Source: Moraxellaceae bacterium UBA2032 (GTDB taxonomy: Bacteria; Pseudomonadota; Gammaproteobacteria; Pseudomonadales; Moraxellaceae). Taken from it: a DNA stretch of 8,225 nt. The stretch spans positions 1 through 8,225 of the forward strand of contig DDBM01000238.1 of NCBI GenBank assembly GCA_002333125.1, in the 5' to 3' direction. The notes beneath the pieces are model-generated. The model worked only from the letters and a program-made list of their open reading frames with translations, did not search any database and had not been told where the DNA came from. The position numbers and the translations under genes were made by a program. Numbering within the stretch: position 1 is the first letter of the stretch; the number at the start of each line of letters is the position of its first letter. This document shows, one piece after another, positions 1-5,527 of the stretch.

Positions 1-203
1 GCGCGCTCATGAACAGGAATACCCAAATCATTAAGCATTTGAATAATGTCTTCAATCTGCTCGGTTTCGGTGATAGATTCGGGTAAATGGTCATTTAGCT
101 CAGAATACGTTAAGTAACCTTGCTCTTTACCACGCGAAATAAGGGCAGCAACCAGTGAGGTTGTTGGGGTTTTGTTTTCGTTTGGCGTGCGCTCGTTAGT
201 CAT
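1..203 (-). CDS. rpoD: RNA polymerase primary sigma factor RpoD (sigma70), N-terminal part only
   Basis: This is the first 67 codons of the housekeeping sigma factor; the rest lies beyond the left edge. The translation starts MTNERTPNENKTP and continues with SLVAALISRGKEQGYLTYSE, then NDHLP and QIEDIIQMLNDLGI. This is the conserved region 1.1 of proteobacterial RpoD, the acidic domain that keeps free sigma off DNA. The ATG at 201–203 opens the reading frame just before this conserved block, so the start is well supported, although the ribosome binding site is weak (a purine run AGAGAAAA about 7 bases upstream). It lies 111 bases downstream of dnaG on the same strand, the standard order in gammaproteobacteria. 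Identity is secure; nothing can be said about regions 1.2–4. Confidence 0.95.
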   Translation of the reverse strand, partial: MTNERTPNENKTPTTSLVAALISRGKEQGYLTYSELNDHLPESITETEQIEDIIQMLNDLGIPVHER

Positions 204-228
204 ACGAAGTTTTCTCTGTGATACAGGC

Positions 229-283
229 AGACTCCTAGTATAGCATAGCCTGTCAAGAAGGGTTTAGAAGCGTTTAAATTATA
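229..283 (-). promoter_or_regulatory. Candidate promoter for rpoD in the dnaG–rpoD gap
   Basis: On the minus strand an extended -10 element, TGCTATACT (complement of 237–245), has the TGn motif directly joined to a good -10 hexamer and would start transcription near 229–230, giving a 5' leader of about 26 nt. A consensus TTGACA (complement of 251–256) lies only 8 bases upstream of that -10, too close to be its -35. A second -10-like TATAAT (complement of 278–283) has no good -35. The E. coli cluster has internal rpoD promoters, though those lie within dnaG, so an internal promoter is expected by analogy. The assignment rests on motif reading only. Confidence 0.35.
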
Positions 284-314
284 GTTCGCTTGTCGTTAAT
301 AAATAGGGGCGACG

Positions 315-2111
315 TTATTTTTTTGCAAGGGTAGCAATCAAGGCTTTGAGTTCTTTTTTGAGTCGCATTGTTTCGGCTAGACCTAAAGAGGGTTGTTGTA
401 GCAAGGCGTTGAGTTGATGCACCTTTAATTGATTTAAAATGTCGTGTAACTCTTCTTCTACATTAAGTGCAGGAATAAACGCGGTGTCCTCGGCTAAGGC
501 TTGTAAGTGTTGGCCTTCTTCTGTGCCTTGCCATGCGCCCAAAATACTAATACTGGTGCTTTCGGGTTGAGACTCGCAAAAACGCCACACTTCGCGCAAT
601 AGCTCGGTATCGGGGCTTAGAGCTAACCGATTGATGTCTAAGTTTAAAACAGCGTTAGGCTGTTGTAATAATAATTGAATCGCTTTATCACTTAAGGACG
701 AACGCCCTGCCAAACTTCTTAGCTTTGGTGGATTGGTCACCGTTAGATAATGACGTTTAGGCTGAGGAGTAGAGGCAGTTTTGGTGGTTTCGTGGTTTAT
801 GTTGGCTACAGGAGGAGGGGCAAGTGGCATTGCCGATTTAAGAGCTTGCTCATCTAAACCTGTTAACTGGCTTAGGCGTTGCCATAATAGTTGTCGGTAC
901 ACACCAACTGGCACTTTTTCGATGAAAGGTTTAGCTAAACTGGCTAAACGGCTTTTGCCTTCTAAAGAGTCTAAACGTAAATCTATAGAGAGATGATTAA
1001 ACAAAAAATCAGCCAACGAAAGTCCTTCGCGTAAGCGTTGATTAAAGGCTTCTGTGCCTTCGGCTTTAACTAACGAGTCGGGGTCATGGCCATCGGGTAA
1101 AAAAACAAAATTTGCCCCTACACCTTCTTTTAGAGTGGGTAAGGTAGACTCTAAGGCACGCCATGCGGCTTTGCGTCCTGCGTTGTCGCCATCAAAACAA
1201 AATACCACTTCGGGAACACTTCTAAAAATTCGTTCTAAATGTGTGGTGCTGGTGGCAGTGCCAAGTGTGGCAATGGCAAAGGGAAGTCCTGCCTGATGTA
1301 CGGCAATCACATCCATATAGCCTTCTACTACCATCACTTTGCTAAAGTTTTGTTTGGCTTGTTTAGACTCGTAAACCCCGTATAACTCCTCCCCTTTATG
1401 AAAAATAGGCGATTCGGGCGAGTTTAAATATTTAGGTTTACTGTCGTCTAAAACACGGCCACCAAAGGCAATGACCCGTCCTCTAGAGTCACGAATAGGA
1501 AAAATCACTCGCTCACGCATAGCATCATAATAAGAGTCGCGTTGCTCTTGATGCACAATCAAACCGACTTCTAATAATAACGCTTGTTTTTCGGGTGTTG
1601 TGGCAAGGGTTTTAACCAAGTTGTCCCAACCTGCGGGTGCATAACCAATACGCCATTGCTGTATCGTTGCACTGTCTAAACCACGTTTTTGCAAATAGGC
1701 TTGGGCTTTGTCGCGTTGCGGTGATGACTGGAGTTGTTGTTCAAAAAACTGTGTGGCAGCTTCTAAAATATCGTATAGCGGTTGGCGCGACACTTGATTT
1801 TGTTGTTGACTAGTTTCGGGTAGGCTCATGCCTGCTTTGCTGGCTAAATACTCTAGGCCATCAATAAACTCTCGATGTTCATGTTGCATTACAAAACTTA
1901 AGGCGTTGCCCGATGCGCCACAACCAAAGCAATGATAAAACTGTTTTTCGCGGTTAACACTAAAAGAGGGCGATTTTTCGTTATGAAATGGGCAGCAAGC
2001 AGAGTAATTTTTGCCTGTTTTTTTGAGGCGAATAGATGCCCCGATTAAATCCACAATATCGGTGCGGCGTAACACTTCATCAATAAAGTTTTGTGGAATA
2101 CGACCCGTCAT
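315..2111 (-). CDS. dnaG: DNA primase DnaG
   Basis: This is the replicative primase, which makes the RNA primers for Okazaki fragments and works with the DnaB helicase. At 598 residues it is close to the usual gammaproteobacterial length (about 580). The N-terminal CHC2 zinc finger shows C40, H43, C61 and C64 (CPFH … HCFGC). The RNA polymerase core follows, with the TOPRIM domain in the middle: the EGYMDV motif at 263–268 carries the catalytic glutamate E263, and the metal-binding acidic residues lie in FDGDNAG (306–312) and DPDSL (343–347). A low-complexity linker with Pro, Thr and Ala at about 425–460 leads to the helicase-binding C-terminal region (about 465–598). The start ATG has only a weak GAAAG ribosome site and follows a terminator-like hairpin, both consistent with low primase expression. 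It sits between yqeY and rpoD on the same strand. Confidence 0.98.
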   Translation of the reverse strand: MTGRIPQNFIDEVLRRTDIVDLIGASIRLKKTGKNYSACCPFHNEKSPSFSVNREKQFYHCFGCGASGNALSFVMQHEHREFIDGLEYLASKAGMSLPETSQQQNQVSRQPLYDILEAATQFFEQQLQSSPQRDKAQAYLQKRGLDSATIQQWRIGYAPAGWDNLVKTLATTPEKQALLLEVGLIVHQEQRDSYYDAMRERVIFPIRDSRGRVIAFGGRVLDDSKPKYLNSPESPIFHKGEELYGVYESKQAKQNFSKVMVVEGYMDVIAVHQAGLPFAIATLGTATSTTHLERIFRSVPEVVFCFDGDNAGRKAAWRALESTLPTLKEGVGANFVFLPDGHDPDSLVKAEGTEAFNQRLREGLSLADFLFNHLSIDLRLDSLEGKSRLASLAKPFIEKVPVGVYRQLLWQRLSQLTGLDEQALKSAMPLAPPPVANINHETTKTASTPQPKRHYLTVTNPPKLRSLAGRSSLSDKAIQLLLQQPNAVLNLDINRLALSPDTELLREVWRFCESQPESTSISILGAWQGTEEGQHLQALAEDTAFIPALNVEEELHDILNQLKVHQLNALLQQPSLGLAETMRLKKELKALIATLAKK

Positions 2112-2125
2112 GATATTTAACTTTC

Positions 2126-2155
2126 AAAAAAATCATCTATAAAATATTAGACGAT
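2126..2155 (-). terminator. Terminator/attenuator-like hairpin just upstream of dnaG
   Basis: Read on the minus strand, ATCGTCTA (complement of 2148–2155) pairs with TAGATGAT (complement of 2132–2139) across an 8-base loop. The 8-bp stem has one G·U pair and runs straight into six more U residues (complement of 2126–2131). This has the form of an intrinsic terminator with an AT-rich, weak stem, and it ends about 20 bases before the dnaG start codon. It would be expected to terminate only part of the transcription arriving from yqeY, limiting dnaG and rpoD. This is inferred from structure only. Confidence 0.5.
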
Positions 2156-2191
2156 GGGCTTAGGTGTCGTTTTGAAATAATACCTAAGTCC
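2156..2191 (-). repeat. Inverted repeat in the yqeY–dnaG gap, abutting the terminator-like hairpin
   Basis: CTTAGGT (2159–2165) and ACCTAAG (2182–2188) form a perfect 7-bp stem with a 16-base spacer. With two more flanking pairs and one internal mismatch the arms extend to 10 bases (2156–2165 and 2182–2191). It lies immediately upstream, in the direction of transcription, of the U-tailed hairpin at 2126–2155, so the intergenic RNA would fold into two tandem hairpins. Possible roles are transcript stabilisation, a processing site, or part of an attenuator. Confidence 0.45.
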
Positions 2192-2210
2192 GAGTGTTAA
2201 GGCGTGGTTA

Positions 2211-2654
2211 TTAGCCTAATTTGGCTTTGACTAATTTAGAGACTTCGGCACCGTCGGCACGTCCTGCAATTTGGGGACGTAACAAATTCATTACTTTACC
2301 CATATCGCGAGCAGAGCTTGCGCCTATCTCAGCAATAGTCGCCACAATCAAGGCATCAACTTCTTCGGCACTAAAAGGTGCAGGTAAAAATACTTCAAGT
2401 ACTGCAATTTCGGATTGCTCTTGTGTCACCAAATCTAAACGATTGGCAGTTGTGTAGGCAGCAACCGATTCGCGGCGTTGTTTAATCAATTTTTCTAAAA
2501 TCGCTAAAGACCGTGCTGCGTCAACTTCGATACGCTCATCCACTTCGATTTGTTTAAAAGCGGCCAATGCCATACGAATAACCCCTAAGCGTGCGCTGTC
2601 TTTGGCGCGCATCGCTTCTTTCATGGCTTCGGTTAATTGTATTTTTAATGACAT
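2211..2654 (-). CDS. yqeY: GatB/YqeY-domain protein
   Basis: This 147-residue protein matches the small stand-alone YqeY family: an N-terminal helical part beginning MSLKIQLTEAMKEAMRAKD, the RLGVIRMALAAFKQIEVDER segment, and the C-terminal tail-like domain with RDMGKVMNLLRPQIAGRADGAE at about 115–137. The family resembles the C-terminal domain of the GatB subunit of the tRNA-dependent amidotransferase, which contacts tRNA. The function of the stand-alone protein is not firmly established, so an RNA or tRNA-related role is only an inference from that relationship. The start has a good ribosome binding site (AGGA, 7 bases before ATG). Placement between rpsU and dnaG is common in many gammaproteobacteria, but E. 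coli lacks it there. Confidence 0.93.
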   Translation of the reverse strand: MSLKIQLTEAMKEAMRAKDSARLGVIRMALAAFKQIEVDERIEVDAARSLAILEKLIKQRRESVAAYTTANRLDLVTQEQSEIAVLEVFLPAPFSAEEVDALIVATIAEIGASSARDMGKVMNLLRPQIAGRADGAEVSKLVKAKLG

Positions 2655-2691
2655 AATAAAATCCTTGATAAACTTTTTAGCGGCACAAATA

Positions 2692-2719
2692 AATAAACGC
2701 CTTAATTAAGGCGTTTATT
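2692..2719 (-). terminator. 28-bp perfect palindrome between rpsU and yqeY, likely intrinsic terminator
   Basis: Positions 2692–2705 and 2706–2719 are exact reverse complements with no spacer: a core of AAACGCC/GGCGTTT around a central TTAATTAA. In the minus-strand transcript the GC-containing stem is followed by a U-rich run (GTTTATTTATTTG), as in a rho-independent terminator. It lies between the rpsU stop and the yqeY start. E. coli has a terminator in the equivalent position after rpsU, which lets S21 be made in excess over primase. Because it is symmetric it could also form a hairpin in the opposite strand. Confidence 0.65.
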
Positions 2720-2729
2720 AGCATAAAAC

Positions 2730-2746
2730 TTCGTCTTAGTGACGAA
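2730..2746 (-). terminator. First hairpin immediately after rpsU
   Basis: On the minus strand TTCGTC (complement of 2741–2746) pairs with GACGAA (complement of 2730–2735) around a 5-base loop, and the 3' arm is followed by GTTTTATG. It starts about 8 bases after the rpsU stop codon and 10 bases before the 28-bp palindrome, so the two form a tandem hairpin block. It may be a weak terminator or a 3'-end stabiliser for rpsU mRNA. Confidence 0.4.
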
Positions 2747-2753
2747 AATTTTA

Positions 2754-2969
2754 TTAGTACAAACGAGTGGTTTTTACCGACTCGCGTGCTAATTTTTTAG
2801 CATAACGCTTAACAGCTGCTGCTTTTTTGCGTTTGCGTTCTTGAGTTGGCTTCTCGTAGAAGTCACGTTTACGCACATCAGCTAAAACACCTGCTTTTTC
2901 GCAAGAACGTTTAAAACGACGTAATGCTACGTCAAATGGTTCGCCTTCTTTTACTTTCACTAGGGGCAT
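2754..2969 (-). CDS. rpsU: 30S ribosomal protein S21
   Basis: This 71-residue, strongly basic protein is S21, a small-subunit protein near the 3' end of 16S rRNA that helps initiate translation. The sequence [19 protein letters not shown], followed by [36 protein letters not shown] and ending TRLY, is close to the E. coli protein throughout and has the same length. The start is supported by AGGTGA (complement of 2976–2981) six bases upstream, and two stop codons follow in tandem. It is the first gene of the rpsU–yqeY–dnaG–rpoD cluster and is transcribed from the promoter at 3069–3097. Confidence 0.98.
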   Translation of the reverse strand: MPLVKVKEGEPFDVALRRFKRSCEKAGVLADVRKRDFYEKPTQERKRKKAAAVKRYAKKLARESVKTTRLY

Positions 2970-2997
2970 GAATCTTCACCTTTATCAAATAAGTAAC

Positions 2998-3049
2998 CGC
3001 CCCAGTTGGGCAGAAATTCAAGGAGTATGGCTAAAAAAGGCACATACTC
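2998..3049 (-). promoter_or_regulatory. Structured 5' leader of rpsU (two potential hairpins)
   Basis: The predicted rpsU transcript has a leader of about 93 nt. In it GAGTATG (complement of 3043–3049) can pair perfectly with CATACTC (complement of 3023–3029), with two more inner G–C pairs past a single-base bulge and a U-rich loop. Closer to the gene, near 2998–3013, GCCC can pair with GGGC around AACTG, extended by two pairs. The ribosome site follows about 17 bases later. Such leaders often carry autoregulatory sites for ribosomal proteins. I cannot match these to a named leader family. Confidence 0.4.
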
Positions 3050-3068
3050 AAAATACAATGAGGCGGTA

Positions 3069-3097
3069 ATTCTACGCAAAGATAGCCTTAACAGCAA
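3069..3097 (-). promoter_or_regulatory. Sigma70-type promoter of rpsU
   Basis: On the minus strand the -35 TTGCTG (complement of 3092–3097) and the -10 TAGAAT (complement of 3069–3074) are separated by exactly 17 bases. The surrounding sequence, with TTAAGGCTATCTTTGCG as the spacer, resembles what I recall of the E. coli rpsU promoter region. Transcription would start near 3062. It faces away from tsaD, whose start lies about 80 bases beyond the -35. Confidence 0.75.
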
Positions 3098-3178
3098 GCA
3101 GCGCGTACAATTAACTCCAGTTTAATTTGGTTTATAAGGCTTTTTTGTTTTAAAACCTGTCTAAAATGAGTATTAATC

Positions 3179-4192
3179 ATGCGTGTATTAGGTATCGAAA
3201 CCTCATGTGACGAAACGGGTGTTGCGGTTTATGACAGTGAGCAAGGCTTATTAGCGCATCGTTTATATAGTCAAGTAGCACTTCATGCCGATTATGGCGG
3301 GGTAGTGCCAGAGTTGGCCTCGCGTGACCACGTACGTAAACTCATTCCCTTAATCAAAGAAGTCTTAGCAGCAGCCAATAGCCAAGCGCAAGATATTAAC
3401 GGCATTGCTTATACATCAGGGCCGGGTTTGGCAGGTGCGCTGATGGTTGGAGCATTAACAGGCCGTAGTTTGGCTTATGCGTGGAATGTGCCTGCGATTG
3501 GTGTGCATCACATGGAAGGCCATTTATTAGCTCCTTTATTAGAAGAAAATAAGCCTGCATTTCCGTTTATTGCGTTATTAGTGTCGGGTGGTCATACCCA
3601 ATTGTTACGAGTTGATGGGATTGGTCGTTATCAGTTGTTGGGTGAATCGGTAGATGATGCCGCAGGCGAAGCCTTTGATAAAGTCGCTAAAATGCTTAAC
3701 TTAGATTACCCTGGTGGCCCTAATGTGGCTAAATTGGCCTTGAAAGGTAACGGTGAGGCGTTTACTTTTCCGCGCCCTATGTTAGATAGGCCGGGTTTAG
3801 ATTTTTCGTTTAGTGGTTTAAAAACATCAGTGTTAACAGCGTATAAGCAAACGGCTGATTACCCTAATAAATTAGCCGATATTGCCGCCAGTTTTGAAGC
3901 GGCGATTGTAGATAGTTTGGTGCGTAAATGTGAGCGAGCCTTAAAACAAACAGGCTTAAAACGCTTAGTGATGGCAGGTGGGGTAAGTGCGAATGTGCGC
4001 CTACGCGCTCAATTACTAGACTTGGCACAACGTAAGCGTTGGCAGGTGTTTTATCCGTCGCCTATGTTTTGTACCGATAATGGTGCAATGATTGCCTATG
4101 CAGGGTGTCAGCGTTTGATGGCAGGACAGCAAGAAGGCTTAGGTGTAACCATTAAACCACGTTGGCCTATGGTTGAGTTGGCGGCGGTATAA
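3179..4192 (+). CDS. tsaD: tRNA N6-adenosine threonylcarbamoyltransferase TsaD
   Basis: TsaD transfers the threonylcarbamoyl group from threonylcarbamoyl-AMP to A37 of ANN-decoding tRNAs, acting with TsaB and TsaE in the cytoplasm; the t6A modification is needed for accurate decoding. The 337-residue length is that of the E. coli protein. Visible motifs are the N-terminal GIETSCDET (5–13), the metal-binding HHMEGH with H111 and H115, the SGGHTQL strand (136–142), the [17 protein letters not shown] segment (164–181), the [10 protein letters not shown] motif (267–276) and the metal ligand D300 in CTDNGAM. The start ATG is directly followed by the conserved [12 protein letters not shown], but the ribosome site is weak. 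It is divergent from rpsU with a 209-base gap, the usual gammaproteobacterial arrangement. A possible promoter is TTAACT (3111–3116), 16 bases, then TATAAG (3133–3138), which is not convincing. Confidence 0.98.
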   Translation: MRVLGIETSCDETGVAVYDSEQGLLAHRLYSQVALHADYGGVVPELASRDHVRKLIPLIKEVLAAANSQAQDINGIAYTSGPGLAGALMVGALTGRSLAYAWNVPAIGVHHMEGHLLAPLLEENKPAFPFIALLVSGGHTQLLRVDGIGRYQLLGESVDDAAGEAFDKVAKMLNLDYPGGPNVAKLALKGNGEAFTFPRPMLDRPGLDFSFSGLKTSVLTAYKQTADYPNKLADIAASFEAAIVDSLVRKCERALKQTGLKRLVMAGGVSANVRLRAQLLDLAQRKRWQVFYPSPMFCTDNGAMIAYAGCQRLMAGQQEGLGVTIKPRWPMVELAAV

Positions 4193-4244
4193 GTTGGCTT
4201 CGACTCCGCTCAGCTAACACAACAGCATTTTTAGCGGGGTCGAA
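4193..4244 (+). repeat. REP-like inverted repeat after tsaD
   Basis: TTCGACTCCGCT (4199–4210) and AGCGGGGTCGAA (4233–4244) are inverted copies with one G·U-type difference across a 22-base spacer. Nested in this, GTTGGCT (4193–4199) can pair with AGCTAAC (4212–4218). The arms begin one base after the tsaD stop codon. Short intergenic GCTTCGACTCCGCTCAGC-type palindromes occur as dispersed repeats in a variety of bacterial genomes, so this is probably one copy of such a family. It may also protect or terminate tsaD mRNA. Confidence 0.5.
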
Positions 4245-4270
4245 AGATATTCCCTGAGCAAAATCATATT

Positions 4271-4300
4271 CTAGCACCCTCTCCTTTGGGAGAGGGCTAG
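4271..4300. repeat. GC-rich hairpin between the convergent ends of tsaD and the LEA-like gene
   Basis: CCCTCTCC (4277–4284) pairs perfectly with GGAGAGGG (4289–4296) around TTTG, and the outer CTAG at 4271–4274 pairs with CTAG at 4297–4300 past a two-base bulge. There is no U-tract on either side, so it is not a classical terminator, but its position between two convergent genes suits a two-way 3'-end barrier. CCCTCTCC–GGAGAGGG palindromes of this kind are common dispersed intergenic repeats. Confidence 0.5.
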
Positions 4301-4309
4301 ATTTAGCAG

Positions 4310-5194
4310 TTAGTAACTTTTACGAAACTCTGTGCCATGACATTTAGGGCAAGGTGGAATATGGGTTGTTTTTTCAATTTTTAGCGTTTGCTCACACTTT
4401 AAGCAGGTCAATGTGCCAGCACTGGTTACTTCGCCTGTATGATAGGTCAAGGCTTTTTCGGTTTTTTCGGATAAAAACTCAAAACCTTTGCTAGCACTTT
4501 GGAGTAAACTCGATAGCACCGATACCGCACCTGCGCCTAAACGTGACGGATGTAAGCGTTTTTGTGCTTCTTCGCTTAAATCTTTCATGTCTTCTTGGGT
4601 TTGCTCTAAATCACGCTTTAGGTAGTCTTTAAACTTATCGGCTTGTTCGGAAGTTACTTCGCCTGCAACCGATAATTGTTCTTTGGCCACATCAAGAGCT
4701 TTATCCATGGCTTCACGGCCTTTTTCTTGGCTTGCCTGATAGAGATCGCTAAATTTGGCACTAAATTTATCATAAGCAGACTCAGCGTGGCTTTTGGCTT
4801 CGGCACTGGTGGCTTCTACTTTTTCAGTGACAGTATCTTTGGCATCAGCAACTTTTTCTTTAACGGTTTCTGTGATGTTTTGGGCATCAGCTTTAGTTTT
4901 TTCTAGGTCATCTTTTAAATAGTCTTTTGCCTGATGTGCTTTTTCGGCAACAGCTTCTTTGGTGGTATCTAAGACATCGGTGACTTTTTCTTTGGCAGTG
5001 TCGGTAAGGTTTTGAACATCGGCTTTGGTTTTTTCGAGGTCGTCTTTTAAATAGTCTTTTGCTTGATGTGCTTTTTCGGCAACAACGTCTTTTGTGGTAT
5101 CTAAAGCACTAGTAACGCTGTCTTTGACTTTATCCATAAGTCCTGTAAGCCCACTTTTAGTTGTATCTGATTTTTGATTAGTGTCAGTCATCAT
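4310..5194 (-). CDS. LEA-like helical-repeat protein with C-terminal YbeL-type (DUF1451) zinc ribbon
   Basis: This hydrophilic 294-residue protein has no signal peptide. Residues 1–135 are rich in Lys, Asp, Glu, Ala and Thr, like group 3 LEA proteins, with two 44-residue copies (31–74 and 75–118; 36 of 44 positions identical) sharing KAHQAKDYLKDDLEKTKAD; 44 is four 11-residue LEA periods. Residues 141–294 resemble E. coli YbeL (PF07295, DUF1451): a helical segment with GEVTSEQADKFKDYLKRDLE (178–197), a modestly hydrophobic stretch (221–232), YHTGEVTSAGTLTC, then a CxxC…CxxC zinc ribbon (C264, C267, C282, C285; THIPPCPKCHGTEF). The second ATG (5189–5191) is better placed behind GGAG than the first, so the product may be 293 residues. 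The family's function is unknown; a desiccation, envelope-stress or chaperone-like role would follow only from the LEA resemblance. The gene stands alone, convergent with tsaD. Confidence 0.75.
   Translation of the reverse strand: MMTDTNQKSDTTKSGLTGLMDKVKDSVTSALDTTKDVVAEKAHQAKDYLKDDLEKTKADVQNLTDTAKEKVTDVLDTTKEAVAEKAHQAKDYLKDDLEKTKADAQNITETVKEKVADAKDTVTEKVEATSAEAKSHAESAYDKFSAKFSDLYQASQEKGREAMDKALDVAKEQLSVAGEVTSEQADKFKDYLKRDLEQTQEDMKDLSEEAQKRLHPSRLGAGAVSVLSSLLQSASKGFEFLSEKTEKALTYHTGEVTSAGTLTCLKCEQTLKIEKTTHIPPCPKCHGTEFRKSY
4841..5104 (-). repeat. Two tandem 132-bp units inside the LEA-like gene
   Basis: Bases 4973–5104 (first copy in the reading direction) and 4841–4972 (second) encode adjacent 44-residue units that differ at 8 residues. 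A 22-residue core, from VAEKAHQAK to EKTKAD, is identical in protein and nearly so in DNA. The frame is kept, so copy number could change without breaking the protein. Confidence 0.85.
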
Positions 5195-5224
5195 TTAACT
5201 CCATCATATAAAAAATATTTATCA

Positions 5225-5252
5225 CTTGGATTGTTGCATAAAACTATCCAAG
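5225..5252. promoter_or_regulatory. Inverted repeat upstream of the LEA-like gene
   Basis: CTTGGAT (5225–5231) and ATCCAAG (5246–5252) are perfect inverted copies. Inside them, after one T·T mismatch, GTT and AAC also match, giving ten symmetric pairs around a 6-base centre. It ends 30 bases upstream of the LEA-like start codon, so it could be an operator for a dimeric regulator or a hairpin in the 5' leader. Confidence 0.4.
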
Positions 5253-5302
5253 CTCTGCTCTTCTAGCATACTACGACTTGTATGACTAGCAAATGACATT
5301 TT

Positions 5303-5402
5303 TAGGACTTACGCGGTTATCGCTTATTTGCTCACTATGCAATCGTTTTTAACGATTTTTAGCTTACAAAACGCGCTAATCTCGGTGAGATGCGTAAGTC
5401 CT
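5303..5402. mobile_element. Putative miniature inverted-repeat element (about 100 bp)
   Basis: AGGACTTACGC (5304–5314) and GCGTAAGTCCT (5392–5402) are perfect 11-bp terminal inverted repeats. CATTTT occurs on both flanks (5297–5302 and 5403–5408) and could be a target-site duplication if one unpaired T (5303) belongs to the element, but the T-rich context makes chance possible. The interior has no coding capacity and contains a further palindrome, AATCGTT-TTT-AACGATT (5341–5357). Ends of this GGACTTACGC type are, as I recall, seen on small non-autonomous elements in other bacteria. No transposase lies in the window. Confidence 0.5.
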
Positions 5403-5527
5403 CATTTTATATTTAGGTTGTGTTGTGTTTTTCGCTTCGATTGCATCTTTGCTGTGGCATAGGTAGTCTTAAGGTACTTCACAACTAAAAAACTCTACTG
5501 TGGATTATAACGAGGTTTAATAATAAG

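Larger units (their letters stand above)
5195..5527. other. 333-base gap between the divergent LEA-like and aminotransferase genes
   Basis: The gap holds, left to right, the hairpin-like repeat at 5225–5252, a miniature-element candidate at 5303–5402, and about 125 bases of leader before the aminotransferase. Promoters for both divergent genes should lie here, but I see no well-spaced -35/-10 pair on either strand. TATAAC near 5505 resembles a -10 for the aminotransferase but lacks a matching -35. A loose inverted pair, TTAGGTTGTG (5413–5422) and CACAACTAA (5480–5488), is probably chance. No open reading frame here looks like a gene. Confidence 0.6.

Noticed and set aside
781..1296. Two plus-strand frames (781–996 and 1054–1296) opposite dnaG.
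   Set aside because: They lie entirely within the well-conserved primase gene and have no recognisable domains.
2221..2457. A plus-strand frame opposite yqeY.
   Set aside because: It overlaps a clear family member and its translation resembles nothing known to me.
3027..3125. A 32-codon plus-strand frame starting MAKKGTYSKYNE, preceded by AAGGAGT.
   Set aside because: The ribosome-site-like AAGGAG ends one base before the ATG, too close to work, and the frame lies antisense to the rpsU leader and promoter. The bases are better explained as the arm of the leader hairpin.
4271..4300. Calling the CCCTCTCC–GGAGAGGG hairpin a rho-independent terminator.
   Set aside because: No U-tract follows on either strand, so I list it as a repeat with a possible 3'-barrier role.
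4676..4906. A plus-strand frame opposite the LEA-like gene with a Phe-rich, membrane-protein-like translation.
   Set aside because: It is a by-product of reading Lys/Glu-rich coding sequence on the opposite strand; no ribosome site and no family resemblance.
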